Source: CAIUPE01 sp037131735 (GTDB lineage: Bacteria > Pseudomonadota > Alphaproteobacteria > Rhizobiales > Beijerinckiaceae). Taken from it: a DNA stretch of 64,000 bases. The notes under the pieces are model-generated. The model did no database searches and had not been told where the DNA came from. It worked only from the letters and a program-made list of their open reading frames with translations. A program made the translations under genes and the position numbers. The stretch spans positions 1 through 64,000 of the forward strand of contig JBAXQM010000004.1 in the NCBI GenBank assembly GCA_037131735.1, given 5' to 3'. This document shows, one piece after another, positions 18,094 through 26,965 of the stretch. Every line of letters starts with the position of its first letter. The first letter of the stretch is position 1.

Positions 18094-19227
18094 ATGCTCC
18101 CTTTGCGCCCTCTTCGTCCGGTATTTCTGGTTTGTCTCGCCAGCGTCGCTGCCCTCCCCGCTATGGCGCAGCAGCAGCCTAATGCCTATTGCGATAATTT
18201 GAGGGCCGAACTCGCTGTGGTTGAGCAATCAATCGCCAGCGCGAGTGATGTGTCATTCGCGGCGCAAATTAAAAAGGCGCAGCGTGAGCACGACAAAACA
18301 GCCGCCTATGCGAAATCAATCGGATGCGCAGATTTAAGACTTCCCTTGATCTCGGCACCTGCGCCAGCCAAATGCGCCGCACTTGAAGCGCAAATCGGTC
18401 AGCTCGAGCAAGACATTGAAGCGCTCAAAACGGAAGCCGCGCGAGGCGGATCAGACGAGTTGCAGCAACAAAAGCTCGGCCTGAAAACGGCGATTGAAAC
18501 AACATGCACGCCCGGTGCTGCGAATGGTCAAGCTAAAGCCGGTGTCGGTTCCTTAGTGGGCGGCACGCAAGGCGGATTGCAATCATCCGAAATGCCGGAT
18601 GATCCCTTCTCTCATCCTGAGTTAGGTCTTCAAAGCGGCTTCCGCACAATTTGTGTGCGTTCCTGTGACGGTTATTTTTTCCCGATCAATCAATTCGGCA
18701 CAAATGGCCGCATCGCCACAGATATGGATTTGTGTAAAGCGTCCTGCCCGGGTGCGGTTGTGAATCTTTATCTGCAACCAAATGATCGCGAAGTGGATGG
18801 CGCGGTCTCTGCCGAAGGCGGACTATCCTATACCGCACTGCCAACCGCTTATCATTATCGCACATCGCTTGATTCAAGCTGCTCATGCCGTGTGCCCGGT
18901 AAGACATGGGCTGAAACTTTGGCCGACGCTGAACGCATATTAAATGCGAATGGCTCACCTGATGCGCAAATATCAGAGTTGAAGGCGCAAGAATTATCTC
19001 GTCCGCGTGACTTACGCGCACCGCCCAAAACAAAACCTAAAAAGGGTGAACCGATTACCGCAAACGTTCCGCCTCAAAATATGGCCGTACTGCAAAGTGC
19101 GATTCCTGCAGGAACGAATATTGTACCTTTAGGCGAAGGTGAAATTCGCGAGATCGTCAGTGCCGATGGCACGAAGCGCAAGATCAGAATCTTGCGTGCT
19201 CCGGGCGCTGCAGCCATTACCGAATAA
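18094..19227 (+). CDS. DUF2865-domain secreted protein
   Basis: 377 residues with a signal peptide (hydrophobic PVFLVCLASVAALPAMAQ), a helical region rich in Ala, Glu and Gln (residues 40-140, possible coiled coil), and the DUF2865 core: FRTICVRSCDGYFFPINQFGTNGRIATDMDLCKASCPGAVVNLYL. The C-terminal part is Pro/Lys-rich. DUF2865 proteins are common in this order and have no assigned function. The start at 18094 is the first ATG before the signal peptide. Its TAA abuts the gltX stop on the other strand. Confidence 0.82.
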   Translation: MLPLRPLRPVFLVCLASVAALPAMAQQQPNAYCDNLRAELAVVEQSIASASDVSFAAQIKKAQREHDKTAAYAKSIGCADLRLPLISAPAPAKCAALEAQIGQLEQDIEALKTEAARGGSDELQQQKLGLKTAIETTCTPGAANGQAKAGVGSLVGGTQGGLQSSEMPDDPFSHPELGLQSGFRTICVRSCDGYFFPINQFGTNGRIATDMDLCKASCPGAVVNLYLQPNDREVDGAVSAEGGLSYTALPTAYHYRTSLDSSCSCRVPGKTWAETLADAERILNANGSPDAQISELKAQELSRPRDLRAPPKTKPKKGEPITANVPPQNMAVLQSAIPAGTNIVPLGEGEIREIVSADGTKRKIRILRAPGAAAITE

Positions 19228-20562
19228 TCACACGCTCAAACGACGACGCGTTTCCGCCTCGCCAATCAAAGGCAGCATCAGCTTCAACTCGGGGCCATGC
19301 TCAAGCCCCGTCAACGCCAAACGCAGCGGCATGAAAAGCTCTTTGCCTTTGCGTCCTGTGGCGTCTTTCACCTTTGATGTCCACGCGCCCCATGTCTCGG
19401 TATCCCATGGCGATGAGGGAAGAACAGCAAGCGCCGCTGTGAGAAAATCTTGATCACGCTCGGCGCTATGCGCAATCGGACCATTGATCACTTTTGCCCA
19501 TGTTACCGCATCGCCGAAATGTTCAAGATTGCCACGCACGGCAACCCAAAAATCTTCACTACGCTCAATGCCAAGCGCTTCGAGGCGCGGCTTTGCCGTG
19601 TCGTAGCTCATCGCATGAAGCGTTTTGGCATTCAGGCCATCAAGTTCCGCTTCATCGAATTTTGCCGGCGCGCGTGAAAGACGCGCAAGATCGATCAAAG
19701 CACCCAATTCATCAAGTTTCGCGATAGGACGCACCGATTCCGATGAGCCTACAAGAACAGCGAGGGAGGCCACCGCCATTGGCTCCAGCCCCCCTTCACG
19801 CAAGGAGGAAATCGAGAAATGGCCTTTGCGTTTTGAAAGTCCTTCACCGCTCGCATTGGTCAACAAATTGTGATGACCAAAGAGCGGGGACGCACCATGG
19901 AGCGTTTCGAAAATTTGAATCTGCACACCGGTATTCGTGACATGGTCTTCACCACGAATAACGTGAGTCACTTTGGTATCGATGTCATCAACGACTGAGG
20001 GCAGCGTGTAGAGATAGGTACCATCCGCACGAATAAGGACTGGATCCGACAAGGACGCGCAATCAACCGTGCAAGGCCCGCGCACGAGATCGGTCCACGC
20101 CACCGCTTTATGATCGAGCATGAAACGCCAATGTGGCTTGCGGCCTTCCGCCTCAAGCGCTTGCTTTTCTGCGTCCGTCAAATTCAGCGCGGCGCGATCA
20201 TAGACCGGTGGCAAATGCCGTGCCGCCTGACGCTTGCGTTTGCGCTCCAACTCTTCTTCGGTTTCATAACACGCATAGAGCTTGCCCATGGCGCGGAGTT
20301 TGTCAGCGGCTGCGTGATAAAGATCAAAGCGCTCGGATTGACGAATGACAAGATCAGGCGTGATCCCCATCCAGTCGAGATCAACCGCAATGCCATCGGC
20401 AAATTCTTTTGTTGAACGCTCGATGTCGGTATCATCATAACGCAGAATAAATTGTCCGCCGGCGCGATGCGCAAAAAGATAATTCAACAAAGCCGTGCGC
20501 GCATTGCCGATATGGATACGGCCTGTGGGCGAAGGCGCGAAACGAACAATAGGTGTTGTCAT
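19228..20562 (-). CDS. gltX: Glutamate-tRNA ligase
   Basis: Charges tRNA-Glu. Many alphaproteobacteria carry two GltX paralogues, one of which charges tRNA-Gln with Glu. The 444-residue class I enzyme shows RFAPSPTGRIHIGNARTALLN (HIGH) and EGLSKRKGHFS (KMSKS-like). I cannot tell the discriminating from the non-discriminating copy. Its ATG overlaps the nadE stop by one base (TGATG), so it is coupled to nadE. Confidence 0.93.
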   Translation of the reverse strand: MTTPIVRFAPSPTGRIHIGNARTALLNYLFAHRAGGQFILRYDDTDIERSTKEFADGIAVDLDWMGITPDLVIRQSERFDLYHAAADKLRAMGKLYACYETEEELERKRKRQAARHLPPVYDRAALNLTDAEKQALEAEGRKPHWRFMLDHKAVAWTDLVRGPCTVDCASLSDPVLIRADGTYLYTLPSVVDDIDTKVTHVIRGEDHVTNTGVQIQIFETLHGASPLFGHHNLLTNASGEGLSKRKGHFSISSLREGGLEPMAVASLAVLVGSSESVRPIAKLDELGALIDLARLSRAPAKFDEAELDGLNAKTLHAMSYDTAKPRLEALGIERSEDFWVAVRGNLEHFGDAVTWAKVINGPIAHSAERDQDFLTAALAVLPSSPWDTETWGAWTSKVKDATGRKGKELFMPLRLALTGLEHGPELKLMLPLIGEAETRRRLSV

Positions 20563-22298
20563 CAGAAATCAACCACTTCGGATTTTGTGAGTGTTGTACG
20601 CGGCGCGAGCTTGGGGTCGGGCGTATGATCCGCCCGTCCCTGATCGCGGAACCGATTAACGATCGGATAGCGGCGATCGCGGCCGAAATTTTTGAGCGTC
20701 ACTTTTACGCCCGGCGCAGATTGGCGGCGTTTATATTCAGCACCATAAAGCAGGCGCTCGATTTTACGAACCGTCTCAATATCGAAACCCCGCGCAACAA
20801 GATCAGAGACACGCATCTCGTTCTCAACAAGACCTTCAAGAATTGCATCGAGCACATCATAAGGCGGCAATGAATCCTGATCGGTCTGATTTTCTCGCAA
20901 TTCGGCAGAAGGTGCTTTGGTGATGATGCGCTCGGGGATCACAAGACCTGAGGGTCCGCGTGCATCATCAGGCTTCCAGTGATTGCGCAGAGACGACAGA
21001 CGATAGACCTCCATTTTATAGAGATCTTTAATCGGATTGAATCCGCCATTCATATCGCCATAGATCGTCGCATAGCCGACCGACATTTCCGACTTGTTGC
21101 CGGTCGTCATCACCATCGCGCCGAATTTGTTCGAGATCGCCATGAGAATTGTACCGCGCGTGCGGCTTTGCAAATTCTCTTCCGTGATGTCGCGATTGGT
21201 GCCTTTGAAAAGCGGCGTCAACGCGCTTTCAAAACCCTCAACGGCTGACGCAATCGGAATCACATCATAGCGGATACCGAGCGCTTTGGCGCACGCCTCC
21301 GCATCCTCCAAACTTTCTGACGAGGTGTAATGATAAGGCAGCATCACCGCGTGAACGCGATCCGCGCCTAACGCATCAACCGCCATCGCCGCGCACAACG
21401 CTGAATCAATGCCACCTGACAATCCCAGCACAACACCGGGAAAGCGGTTCTTTTCGACATAGTCTTTGAAGCCCAACACGCATGCCGCGTAATCGGATTT
21501 GTCATCATCAAGCGGCAACGCCTTTGATGCCGATGCGCACGACCAGCCTTGCGGCCCGCGCGACCAATCGGTGATCACGATGCTTTGCTTGAACGACTCC
21601 ATCTGACAGGCGAGCGATGAATCGGCGTTGAGTACAAAGGATGCGCCGTCAAACACAAGCTCATCTTGTCCGCCGATCTGATTGAGATAGACGAGCGGTA
21701 AACGGCTTTCCGTTACACGCGCGGCGGCGATATTGAGACGCACATCAAACTTGCCGCGGAAATAAGGCGAGCCATTCGGCACGAGTAAAATTTCCGCGCC
21801 TGTCTCAGCGAGCGTTTCGACAACATCGGGCCCCCATATGTCTTCGCAAATTGGAAGGCCGATGCGCAGACCGCGCAGATTCACGGGGCCCGGCATCGGG
21901 CCCGATACGAAGACGCGTTTTTCGTCAAACACACTGTAATTCGGCAGATCAACCTTGAAACGGACCGCTTCGATGCGGCCCTGATCAAGCACCGCGCAGG
22001 CATTATAGAGCTTGCCGTCCTCAACCCACGGCAGACCAATCAACAGCGCGGGACCACCATCCGCCGTTTCTCTTGCCAAAGCCTCGCAAGCGGCGCGACA
22101 CGCGTCCTGAAAGGCGGGTTTGAGCACCAGATCCTCTGGCGGATAGCCGGCGAGGAAGAGTTCGGGAAACAAAACGATATCCGCACCGGCCTTGGCGGCC
22201 TCAGCCCGCGCGGCGCGGGCCAAAGAGAGATTGCCCTCAACATCCCCGAGCGTGGGGTTGAGCTGGGCAAGCGCGAGACGGAAAGAATTCGGGTTCAT
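20562..22298 (-). CDS. nadE: Glutamine-dependent NAD+ synthetase
   Basis: Converts deamido-NAD to NAD using ammonia from glutamine. The 578-residue protein has an N-terminal nitrilase-type glutaminase domain, with the catalytic triad regions FPELFLAGYPPEDL, VDLPNYSVFDEKRVF and GLPICEDIWGP. The synthetase domain has the pyrophosphatase loop LGLSGGIDSALCAAMAVDALG near residue 292 and TTGNKSEMSVGY. It heads a nadE-gltX pair. Confidence 0.95.
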   Translation of the reverse strand: MNPNSFRLALAQLNPTLGDVEGNLSLARAARAEAAKAGADIVLFPELFLAGYPPEDLVLKPAFQDACRAACEALARETADGGPALLIGLPWVEDGKLYNACAVLDQGRIEAVRFKVDLPNYSVFDEKRVFVSGPMPGPVNLRGLRIGLPICEDIWGPDVVETLAETGAEILLVPNGSPYFRGKFDVRLNIAAARVTESRLPLVYLNQIGGQDELVFDGASFVLNADSSLACQMESFKQSIVITDWSRGPQGWSCASASKALPLDDDKSDYAACVLGFKDYVEKNRFPGVVLGLSGGIDSALCAAMAVDALGADRVHAVMLPYHYTSSESLEDAEACAKALGIRYDVIPIASAVEGFESALTPLFKGTNRDITEENLQSRTRGTILMAISNKFGAMVMTTGNKSEMSVGYATIYGDMNGGFNPIKDLYKMEVYRLSSLRNHWKPDDARGPSGLVIPERIITKAPSAELRENQTDQDSLPPYDVLDAILEGLVENEMRVSDLVARGFDIETVRKIERLLYGAEYKRRQSAPGVKVTLKNFGRDRRYPIVNRFRDQGRADHTPDPKLAPRTTLTKSEVVDF

Positions 22299-22353
22299 CG
22301 CACCCGTTTAGATCAGCCGCCCTTGCGCCGCAACGGAGAGCGGCAATTCCCCC

Positions 22354-23130
22354 TCACCCAAAACTATAAGCATCCATCATCAGGACGCCATATTCTTGGC
22401 TCGTATGCACACGGGTGCCGTGGGCGCCCGCGCCGGCGGCGCCCATCGCGACAAAGAGCGGGAGAAGATGTTCTTCAGTCGGGTGGTTCTTCGCGCCATT
22501 GGGCGCGAGCATCCGATATTGCACGAGCGCTTCGGTATCGCCCGCGGTGATTTTGCGGTCGAGCCATTCGCCGAAGCTCTTCACCCAGTCGGGCGCAGGT
22601 GAGTCTAAGCGAAACTGGCCACGGAAAAACTCGTGGAGATTATGGGTGGCAGCACCCGAGCCGATGATCAACACGCCGGACTCCGCCAAAGGCTTGAGGG
22701 CTTGGCCCAATTTGAGGTGATAGGCCGCGCCCTTATCCGGCTCGACCGAAAGCTGCACCACCGGGATATCGGCTTCGGGCCGCAGCAGCACCAAAGGTAC
22801 CCATGTGCCGTGATCAAACCCGCGATCGGCAAAGGCGGGCGAGAAGCCGGCTTCGTCCAAAAGCGTGAAGGCTTCCGACGCTACCTCGGGCGAGCCCGGC
22901 GCGCGATAGTTCACGGTGCGCAATTCCGGTTCGAACCCGCCAAAATCATAGATCATGCCCGGATGCGCGCCATTGGTCAGCGTCGGGCGGCTCGCCTCGA
23001 AATGCGCCGTGACCATCAGTATCGCGCGCGGCTTACCGAGCGTGCGGCCATAGGATTCGAGAAAGAGCTTCGCCTCCGTATTGTGGAGGATCAGATTAGG
23101 CGCGCCGTGCGATACAAAGAGCGTGGACAT
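22354..23130 (-). CDS. DODA-type class III extradiol ring-cleavage dioxygenase
   Basis: 258 residues of the LigB/DODA family. Visible are MSTLFVSHGAPNLIL, SHG being an iron-ligand region, ILMVTAHFEAS, DHGTWVPLVLLRPEADIPVVQLSV and the late HPTEEHLLPLFVAMGAAG. E. coli YgiD of this family cleaves DOPA. The natural substrate here is unknown. It is a single gene between nadE and arsC. Confidence 0.88.
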   Translation of the reverse strand: MSTLFVSHGAPNLILHNTEAKLFLESYGRTLGKPRAILMVTAHFEASRPTLTNGAHPGMIYDFGGFEPELRTVNYRAPGSPEVASEAFTLLDEAGFSPAFADRGFDHGTWVPLVLLRPEADIPVVQLSVEPDKGAAYHLKLGQALKPLAESGVLIIGSGAATHNLHEFFRGQFRLDSPAPDWVKSFGEWLDRKITAGDTEALVQYRMLAPNGAKNHPTEEHLLPLFVAMGAAGAGAHGTRVHTSQEYGVLMMDAYSFG

Positions 23131-23252
23131 GGGGAGATCCCGTCATGATTGCGATATCATGCTAGATGATCCCAAAACGCGCCAAGTCAAAGTGCAAAGA
23201 CGCAAGCTCGTTTTTGCGCTCTCGCGCTCAGTCAAAGCGCTCGACCTTCGAC

Positions 23253-23654
23253 TTAGTATTCAACCACCTCGCCGTCTTCCTTAACGAAACGGCCAATATG
23301 GGGGTTTGGAAGAATCTCCAGCACCGCCTCGCTCGGGCGGCAGAGTTTGACGCCTTTAGGCGTTTCGACAATCGGGCGGTTGATCAAAATCGGATGCGCC
23401 ATCATCTGGTCGATCAACTGCTCATCCGTCCATTTTGGATCGGCAAGACCAAGCTCCACATAAGGTGTGCCTTTTTCGCGCAAGAGATCGCGCGGAGAAA
23501 TGCCCATTGCGGCGATCAGGGCTTTAAGTCTCTCGCGCGTTGGCGGCGTCTTGAGATATTCAATGACAATCGGTACTTCGCCGCTCTGGCGGATCATCTC
23601 CAGCGTGTTGCGCGAGGTGCCGCAAGCGGGGTTGTGATAGATGGTGATGGTCAT
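23253..23654 (-). CDS. arsC: Glutaredoxin-linked arsenate reductase
   Basis: Reduces arsenate to arsenite with glutathione/glutaredoxin. The 133-residue protein has the active-site YHNPACGTSRNTLEMI (catalytic Cys11) and the late ILINRPIVETPKGVKLCRPSEAVLEIL, where the arginine stabilises arsenate. Its ATG overlaps the stop of the upstream aquaglyceroporin by 4 bp, a known pairing in rhizobia. Confidence 0.93.
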   Translation of the reverse strand: MTITIYHNPACGTSRNTLEMIRQSGEVPIVIEYLKTPPTRERLKALIAAMGISPRDLLREKGTPYVELGLADPKWTDEQLIDQMMAHPILINRPIVETPKGVKLCRPSEAVLEILPNPHIGRFVKEDGEVVEY

Positions 23655-24340
23655 GAGTGATTACCCTTTTTTGCGCGGATCGCGGGTGCAAGAAACCATG
23701 TCATAAAGAACGCGGCCAACAGCGCGCCGATGATTTCAGCGCCAATAAATCCTAGCAAGTTTTCCGGCGCGATTCCTGAGAATGTATTGGTGAAGGACCG
23801 CGCAATCGCCACCGCCGGATTGACGAAAGATGTTGAAGCGGTGAACCAATAGGCCGCAGTGATATAAAGACCAACGAGAACCGGAATGGTCGTGCGCGCA
23901 AATTGAATACCGCCAAGAATAGTCACCACAAGACCGAATGTTGCAACACTTTCAGCGAACCATTGCGGTCCACCGGTGCGGATTTTTTCCGATGTTTCAA
24001 TCAAAGGCAAATGAAACATCAAATGCGCGATGATCACGCCCGCAATGCCGCCAAGAATTTGCACGATGACATAAACAAGAAAATCGCTTTTGGAGAGTTC
24101 GTCGCGCAGCGTGAAGACAAGCGAGACGGCAGGATTGAAATGCGCGCCTGATATCGGGCCCAGCACAGTGATCAACACAACGAGTATGGCGCCGGTCGGA
24201 ATTGTATTGCCGAGCAATTGAAGCGCCACATCATGTGTGAGCGTTTGCGCCATAATGCCGGAGCCGACGACAGTCGCAACCAGCAATGCGGTGCCGAGAG
24301 CTTCCGCGATCGCGCGGCGTGTGAGATCAAAATCACTCAT
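23651..24340 (-). CDS. aqpS: MIP-family aquaglyceroporin, AqpS-like
   Basis: A 229-residue six-helix channel with the two half-helix motifs HFNPAVS near residue 68 and FVNPAVA near residue 172. In Sinorhizobium meliloti AqpS replaces an arsenite pump: arsenite made by ArsC leaves down its gradient through the channel. Coupling to arsC supports that role. No arsR or arsH is adjacent. Confidence 0.88.
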   Translation of the reverse strand: MSDFDLTRRAIAEALGTALLVATVVGSGIMAQTLTHDVALQLLGNTIPTGAILVVLITVLGPISGAHFNPAVSLVFTLRDELSKSDFLVYVIVQILGGIAGVIIAHLMFHLPLIETSEKIRTGGPQWFAESVATFGLVVTILGGIQFARTTIPVLVGLYITAAYWFTASTSFVNPAVAIARSFTNTFSGIAPENLLGFIGAEIIGALLAAFFMTWFLAPAIRAKKGNHS

Positions 24341-24373
24341 AAAAAGTTACCGTCCAAACTGAAATGCAAAGGC

Positions 24374-24420
24374 TGAAAGAAAAAAGGGATGATCCTCCGT
24401 TAAGAAGACCATCCCTTTCA
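24374..24420 (-). terminator. Rho-independent terminator of the DAHP synthase gene
   Basis: AAAGGGATG at 24383-24391 pairs with CATCCCTTT at 24410-24418. Read on the minus strand the stem ends in a T-rich tract (CCCTTTTTTCTTTC). It lies 66 bp past the DAHP synthase stop. Confidence 0.65.
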
Positions 24421-24485
24421 ATCTCTGTAAAGCGGGCATCGGCTTTGAGAATTAAGACAGTTTTATTACGATTTTTTGACAGTAC

Positions 24486-25871
24486 TTATTCGGCCGCTTC
24501 CACCATCGGGCGACCCTTGGCGAGCTTGGCCTTTTTCAAAAGCTCGGCCACCAAAAACGCCATTTCAAGCGCCTGCTCCGCATTCAAACGCGGATCGCAA
24601 TGCGTGTGATAGCGGTCTTGCAAATCCGTGTCCGAAATGGCGCGCGCACCGCCCGTGCATTCCGTCACATTCTTGCCGGTCATTTCGAGATGGATGCCAC
24701 CGGCAATCGTGCTCTCCGCTGAATGAACCGCGAAGAAGGTTTTCACTTCCGAGAGGATCATGTCGAACGGACGTGTTTTATAACCCGAACCCGCCTTCAC
24801 CGTGTTGCCATGCATCGGATCGCATGACCATACAACCGAACGGCCTTCGCGCTTCACCGCGCGCACGAGTGCGGGCAAATGCGCTTCGGCTTTATCGGCA
24901 CCAAAGCGCGCGATCAGCGTCAAACGGCCCGGTTCATTCTCGGGGTTCAACACATCGATCAGACGAATGAGTTCTTCTGGATCAAGCGATGGGCCACACT
25001 TCAGGCCAATCGGATTCTTGATGCCGCGGAAATACTCGACATGGCCGTGATCCGGCTGACGCGTGCGATCACCAATCCAGATCATGTGACCCGATGTGGC
25101 GTAATAATCACCCGAGGTTGAATCAACACGCGTCATCGCTTGCTCGTAACCGAGCAGCAACGCCTCATGCGAGGTGTAGAAATCCGTCGTACGCATTTCA
25201 GGATGCGATTCAGGATCAAGCCCAATGGCGCGCATGAAATCGAGCGTTTCGGTGATGCGGTTTGAAAGCTCCTGATACCGGCCCGATTGCGGGCTGTCCT
25301 TCACGAAGCCAAGCATCCAACGATGCGCATTTTCCAAATTCGCATAACCACCATTCGCAAAGGCGCGAATAAGATTAAGCGTGGCTGCTGATTGACGATA
25401 GGCCATCAATTGCCGCGCAGGATCGGGAATACGCGCTTCGGGCGTGAACTCGATGCCGTTGATCACATCGCCACGATAGGACGGCAATTCGACATCGCCG
25501 ATCTTTTCATTCGGCGCGGAACGAGGCTTGGCGAATTGGCCCGCCACACGACCGACCTTCACCACAGGCGAGGAACCGGCAAAAGTCAGCACCACCGCCA
25601 TCTGCAAGAAGAGGCGGAAGAAATCGCGGATATTGTCGGCGGAGTGCTCGGCAAAGCTCTCGGCGCAATCGCCGCCTTGCAGCAAGAAGGCTTCGCCAGC
25701 GGCGACTTTTGCGAGCGCCTTTTTGAGCTTACGCGCCTCACCGGCAAAAACGAGCGGCGGAAAACCTGCCAATTGCGCCTCAACCGCGCTGAGCGCCGCG
25801 GCATCCGGAAAAGCGGGCACCTGCTGGACAGGCTTCGATCTCCAGCTTGAAGGGCTCCAACGTTCCGTCAT
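24486..25871 (-). CDS. Class II 3-deoxy-7-phosphoheptulonate (DAHP) synthase
   Basis: First step of aromatic amino acid synthesis, joining erythrose-4-phosphate and phosphoenolpyruvate. The 461-residue length and sequence fit the plant-like class II type: FAGEARKLKKALAKVAAGEAFLLQGGDCAESF, RVAGQFAKPRSAPNE, GLKCGPSLDPEELIRL, VWSCDPMHGNTVK and GGIHLEMTGKNVTEC. Transcribed alone, with a terminator after it and a divergent toxin-like gene upstream. Confidence 0.94.
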   Translation of the reverse strand: MTERWSPSSWRSKPVQQVPAFPDAAALSAVEAQLAGFPPLVFAGEARKLKKALAKVAAGEAFLLQGGDCAESFAEHSADNIRDFFRLFLQMAVVLTFAGSSPVVKVGRVAGQFAKPRSAPNEKIGDVELPSYRGDVINGIEFTPEARIPDPARQLMAYRQSAATLNLIRAFANGGYANLENAHRWMLGFVKDSPQSGRYQELSNRITETLDFMRAIGLDPESHPEMRTTDFYTSHEALLLGYEQAMTRVDSTSGDYYATSGHMIWIGDRTRQPDHGHVEYFRGIKNPIGLKCGPSLDPEELIRLIDVLNPENEPGRLTLIARFGADKAEAHLPALVRAVKREGRSVVWSCDPMHGNTVKAGSGYKTRPFDMILSEVKTFFAVHSAESTIAGGIHLEMTGKNVTECTGGARAISDTDLQDRYHTHCDPRLNAEQALEMAFLVAELLKKAKLAKGRPMVEAAE

Positions 25872-25987
25872 GGCTTAGTTCTCCTCTATCCCACCCGAAA
25901 GGCCCTATTTTCTCATGAAGGCGGCCCGGGAAGCGGCTTCTATAGCCGAGGCGGGGAATGAAGGCCAGAGAGATGCGTGCGCATCAC

Positions 25988-26017
25988 AATTATGGGCTTT
26001 AAGCAGAAGCCATAATT
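25988..26017. promoter_or_regulatory. Hairpin/operator-like inverted repeat upstream of the toxin gene
   Basis: AATTATGGGCTT at 25988-25999 and AAGCCATAATT at 26007-26017 are inverted with one bulged G and a 7-base loop. Neither strand has a T-run after it. It lies between the divergent DAHP synthase and toxin promoters and could be an operator. Confidence 0.4.
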
Positions 26018-26039
26018 AGAAAAAACAAAAGAGTTAACA

Positions 26040-26068
26040 TTGACAAATTAGGAAAATTATCTTATTAT
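26040..26068 (+). promoter_or_regulatory. Near-consensus sigma-70 promoter of the toxin/immunity pair
   Basis: TTGACA at 26040-26045, a 17-bp AT-rich spacer, then TATTAT at 26063-26068. Predicted transcription would begin about 25 bp before the toxin ATG at 26101. Confidence 0.6.
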
Positions 26069-26100
26069 AAAAATTGTCGGATTTTTGGTTGGGCAAGCCT

Positions 26101-26634
26101 ATGTCGCACCTTGAAGTCATACAGTCCTTACGGAAACAACGCCCGCACGATCCCCTGACGACCGTACTCGAGACCTATGCCTATCGATGTTTCCTGCGCT
26201 ATGGCGAGGTTCCAAAAATCATAAATTACCTTTTACCGATGGCTCGTAAAGCTGAACAAAAAGCATCAACCGCTCTGTTTGATCAGAAAAGAGCCCGTCC
26301 TTGGGTTTTCAAACATAGTCCTGACCAACCTCGGGTACCGGCGGGCAATCCTGATGGTGGTCAGTGGACAAGTATCGAGGGCGACGAATGGCCCCATCCA
26401 TCTAATGGCCAAGAAGATGAAAAAATTCGAGTTGCTGTAGATTTATCTGGTTTTACTAAGCATGGAATAAATCAGACAATTAATAGAGATGTTAATCCAT
26501 CAGCTATTTTGGATGCTCTGAACAATCCGATAAAGATAATTCCTAAATCAAATGGAACGACACGCTATATCGGGCGTAAGGCTGTCGTTGTTCTAAATCC
26601 GCTGGGGCAAGTTGTTACAGTTTGGGGTCAATAA
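26101..26634 (+). CDS. Putative small toxin with BECR/DUF4258-like C-terminal domain
   Basis: 177 residues from the ATG at 26101. The middle has RVPAGNPDGGQWTS, a motif I recall as a linker ahead of toxin domains in alphaproteobacterial polymorphic-toxin proteins. The last 55 residues (HGINQTINRDVNPSAILDALNNP, then GTTRYIGRKAVVVLNPLGQVVTVWG) follow the His / Arg / Thr-Val-Trp layout of small RelE/colicin-D-like RNases (DUF4258-type). There is no signal peptide or large delivery domain. Its stop overlaps the next gene's ATG by one base (TAATG), as toxin-immunity pairs often do. Toxic activity is inferred, not shown. Confidence 0.6.
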   Translation: MSHLEVIQSLRKQRPHDPLTTVLETYAYRCFLRYGEVPKIINYLLPMARKAEQKASTALFDQKRARPWVFKHSPDQPRVPAGNPDGGQWTSIEGDEWPHPSNGQEDEKIRVAVDLSGFTKHGINQTINRDVNPSAILDALNNPIKIIPKSNGTTRYIGRKAVVVLNPLGQVVTVWGQ

Positions 26635-26885
26635 TGACACGGGAAAAAATCATTTCGATTTTGCTCTACGAATGGGACCCCATTGGCATTGCCGATGTGC
26701 CACAAGCGCGTGATGAGTATGATGCCTATGTCAATTCAATAGCAGCGCTTGTTTCAAAACGCATACAAAAAGAAGAAATCGCACGCGCCTTGCTTGACAT
26801 TGAACGCGATGAAATGGGCCTTTCCGGCGACTTCCCTCGTGCCCTTCGCGTTGCCGAAAAATTGCTTGCCCTCAATTCCCAATAG
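26634..26885 (+). CDS. Putative immunity protein of the toxin pair
   Basis: 83 residues, acidic and helical: MTREKIISILLYEWDPIGIADVPQARDEYDAYVNSIAALVSKRIQKEEIARAL. The LYEWDPIG(I/V) plus DEYDxYV pattern is one I recall from small immunity-like proteins paired with toxins. It begins on the last base of the toxin gene. Function inferred from size, charge and coupling. Confidence 0.6.
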   Translation: MTREKIISILLYEWDPIGIADVPQARDEYDAYVNSIAALVSKRIQKEEIARALLDIERDEMGLSGDFPRALRVAEKLLALNSQ

Positions 26886-26965
26886 AGGCTGAGGAGTGGC
26901 GGCGGCATAAATTCGTCGAGGTTCTTAAAGTCCCATTCACCAAAGCACCCTATAAGGGGGGCGTC

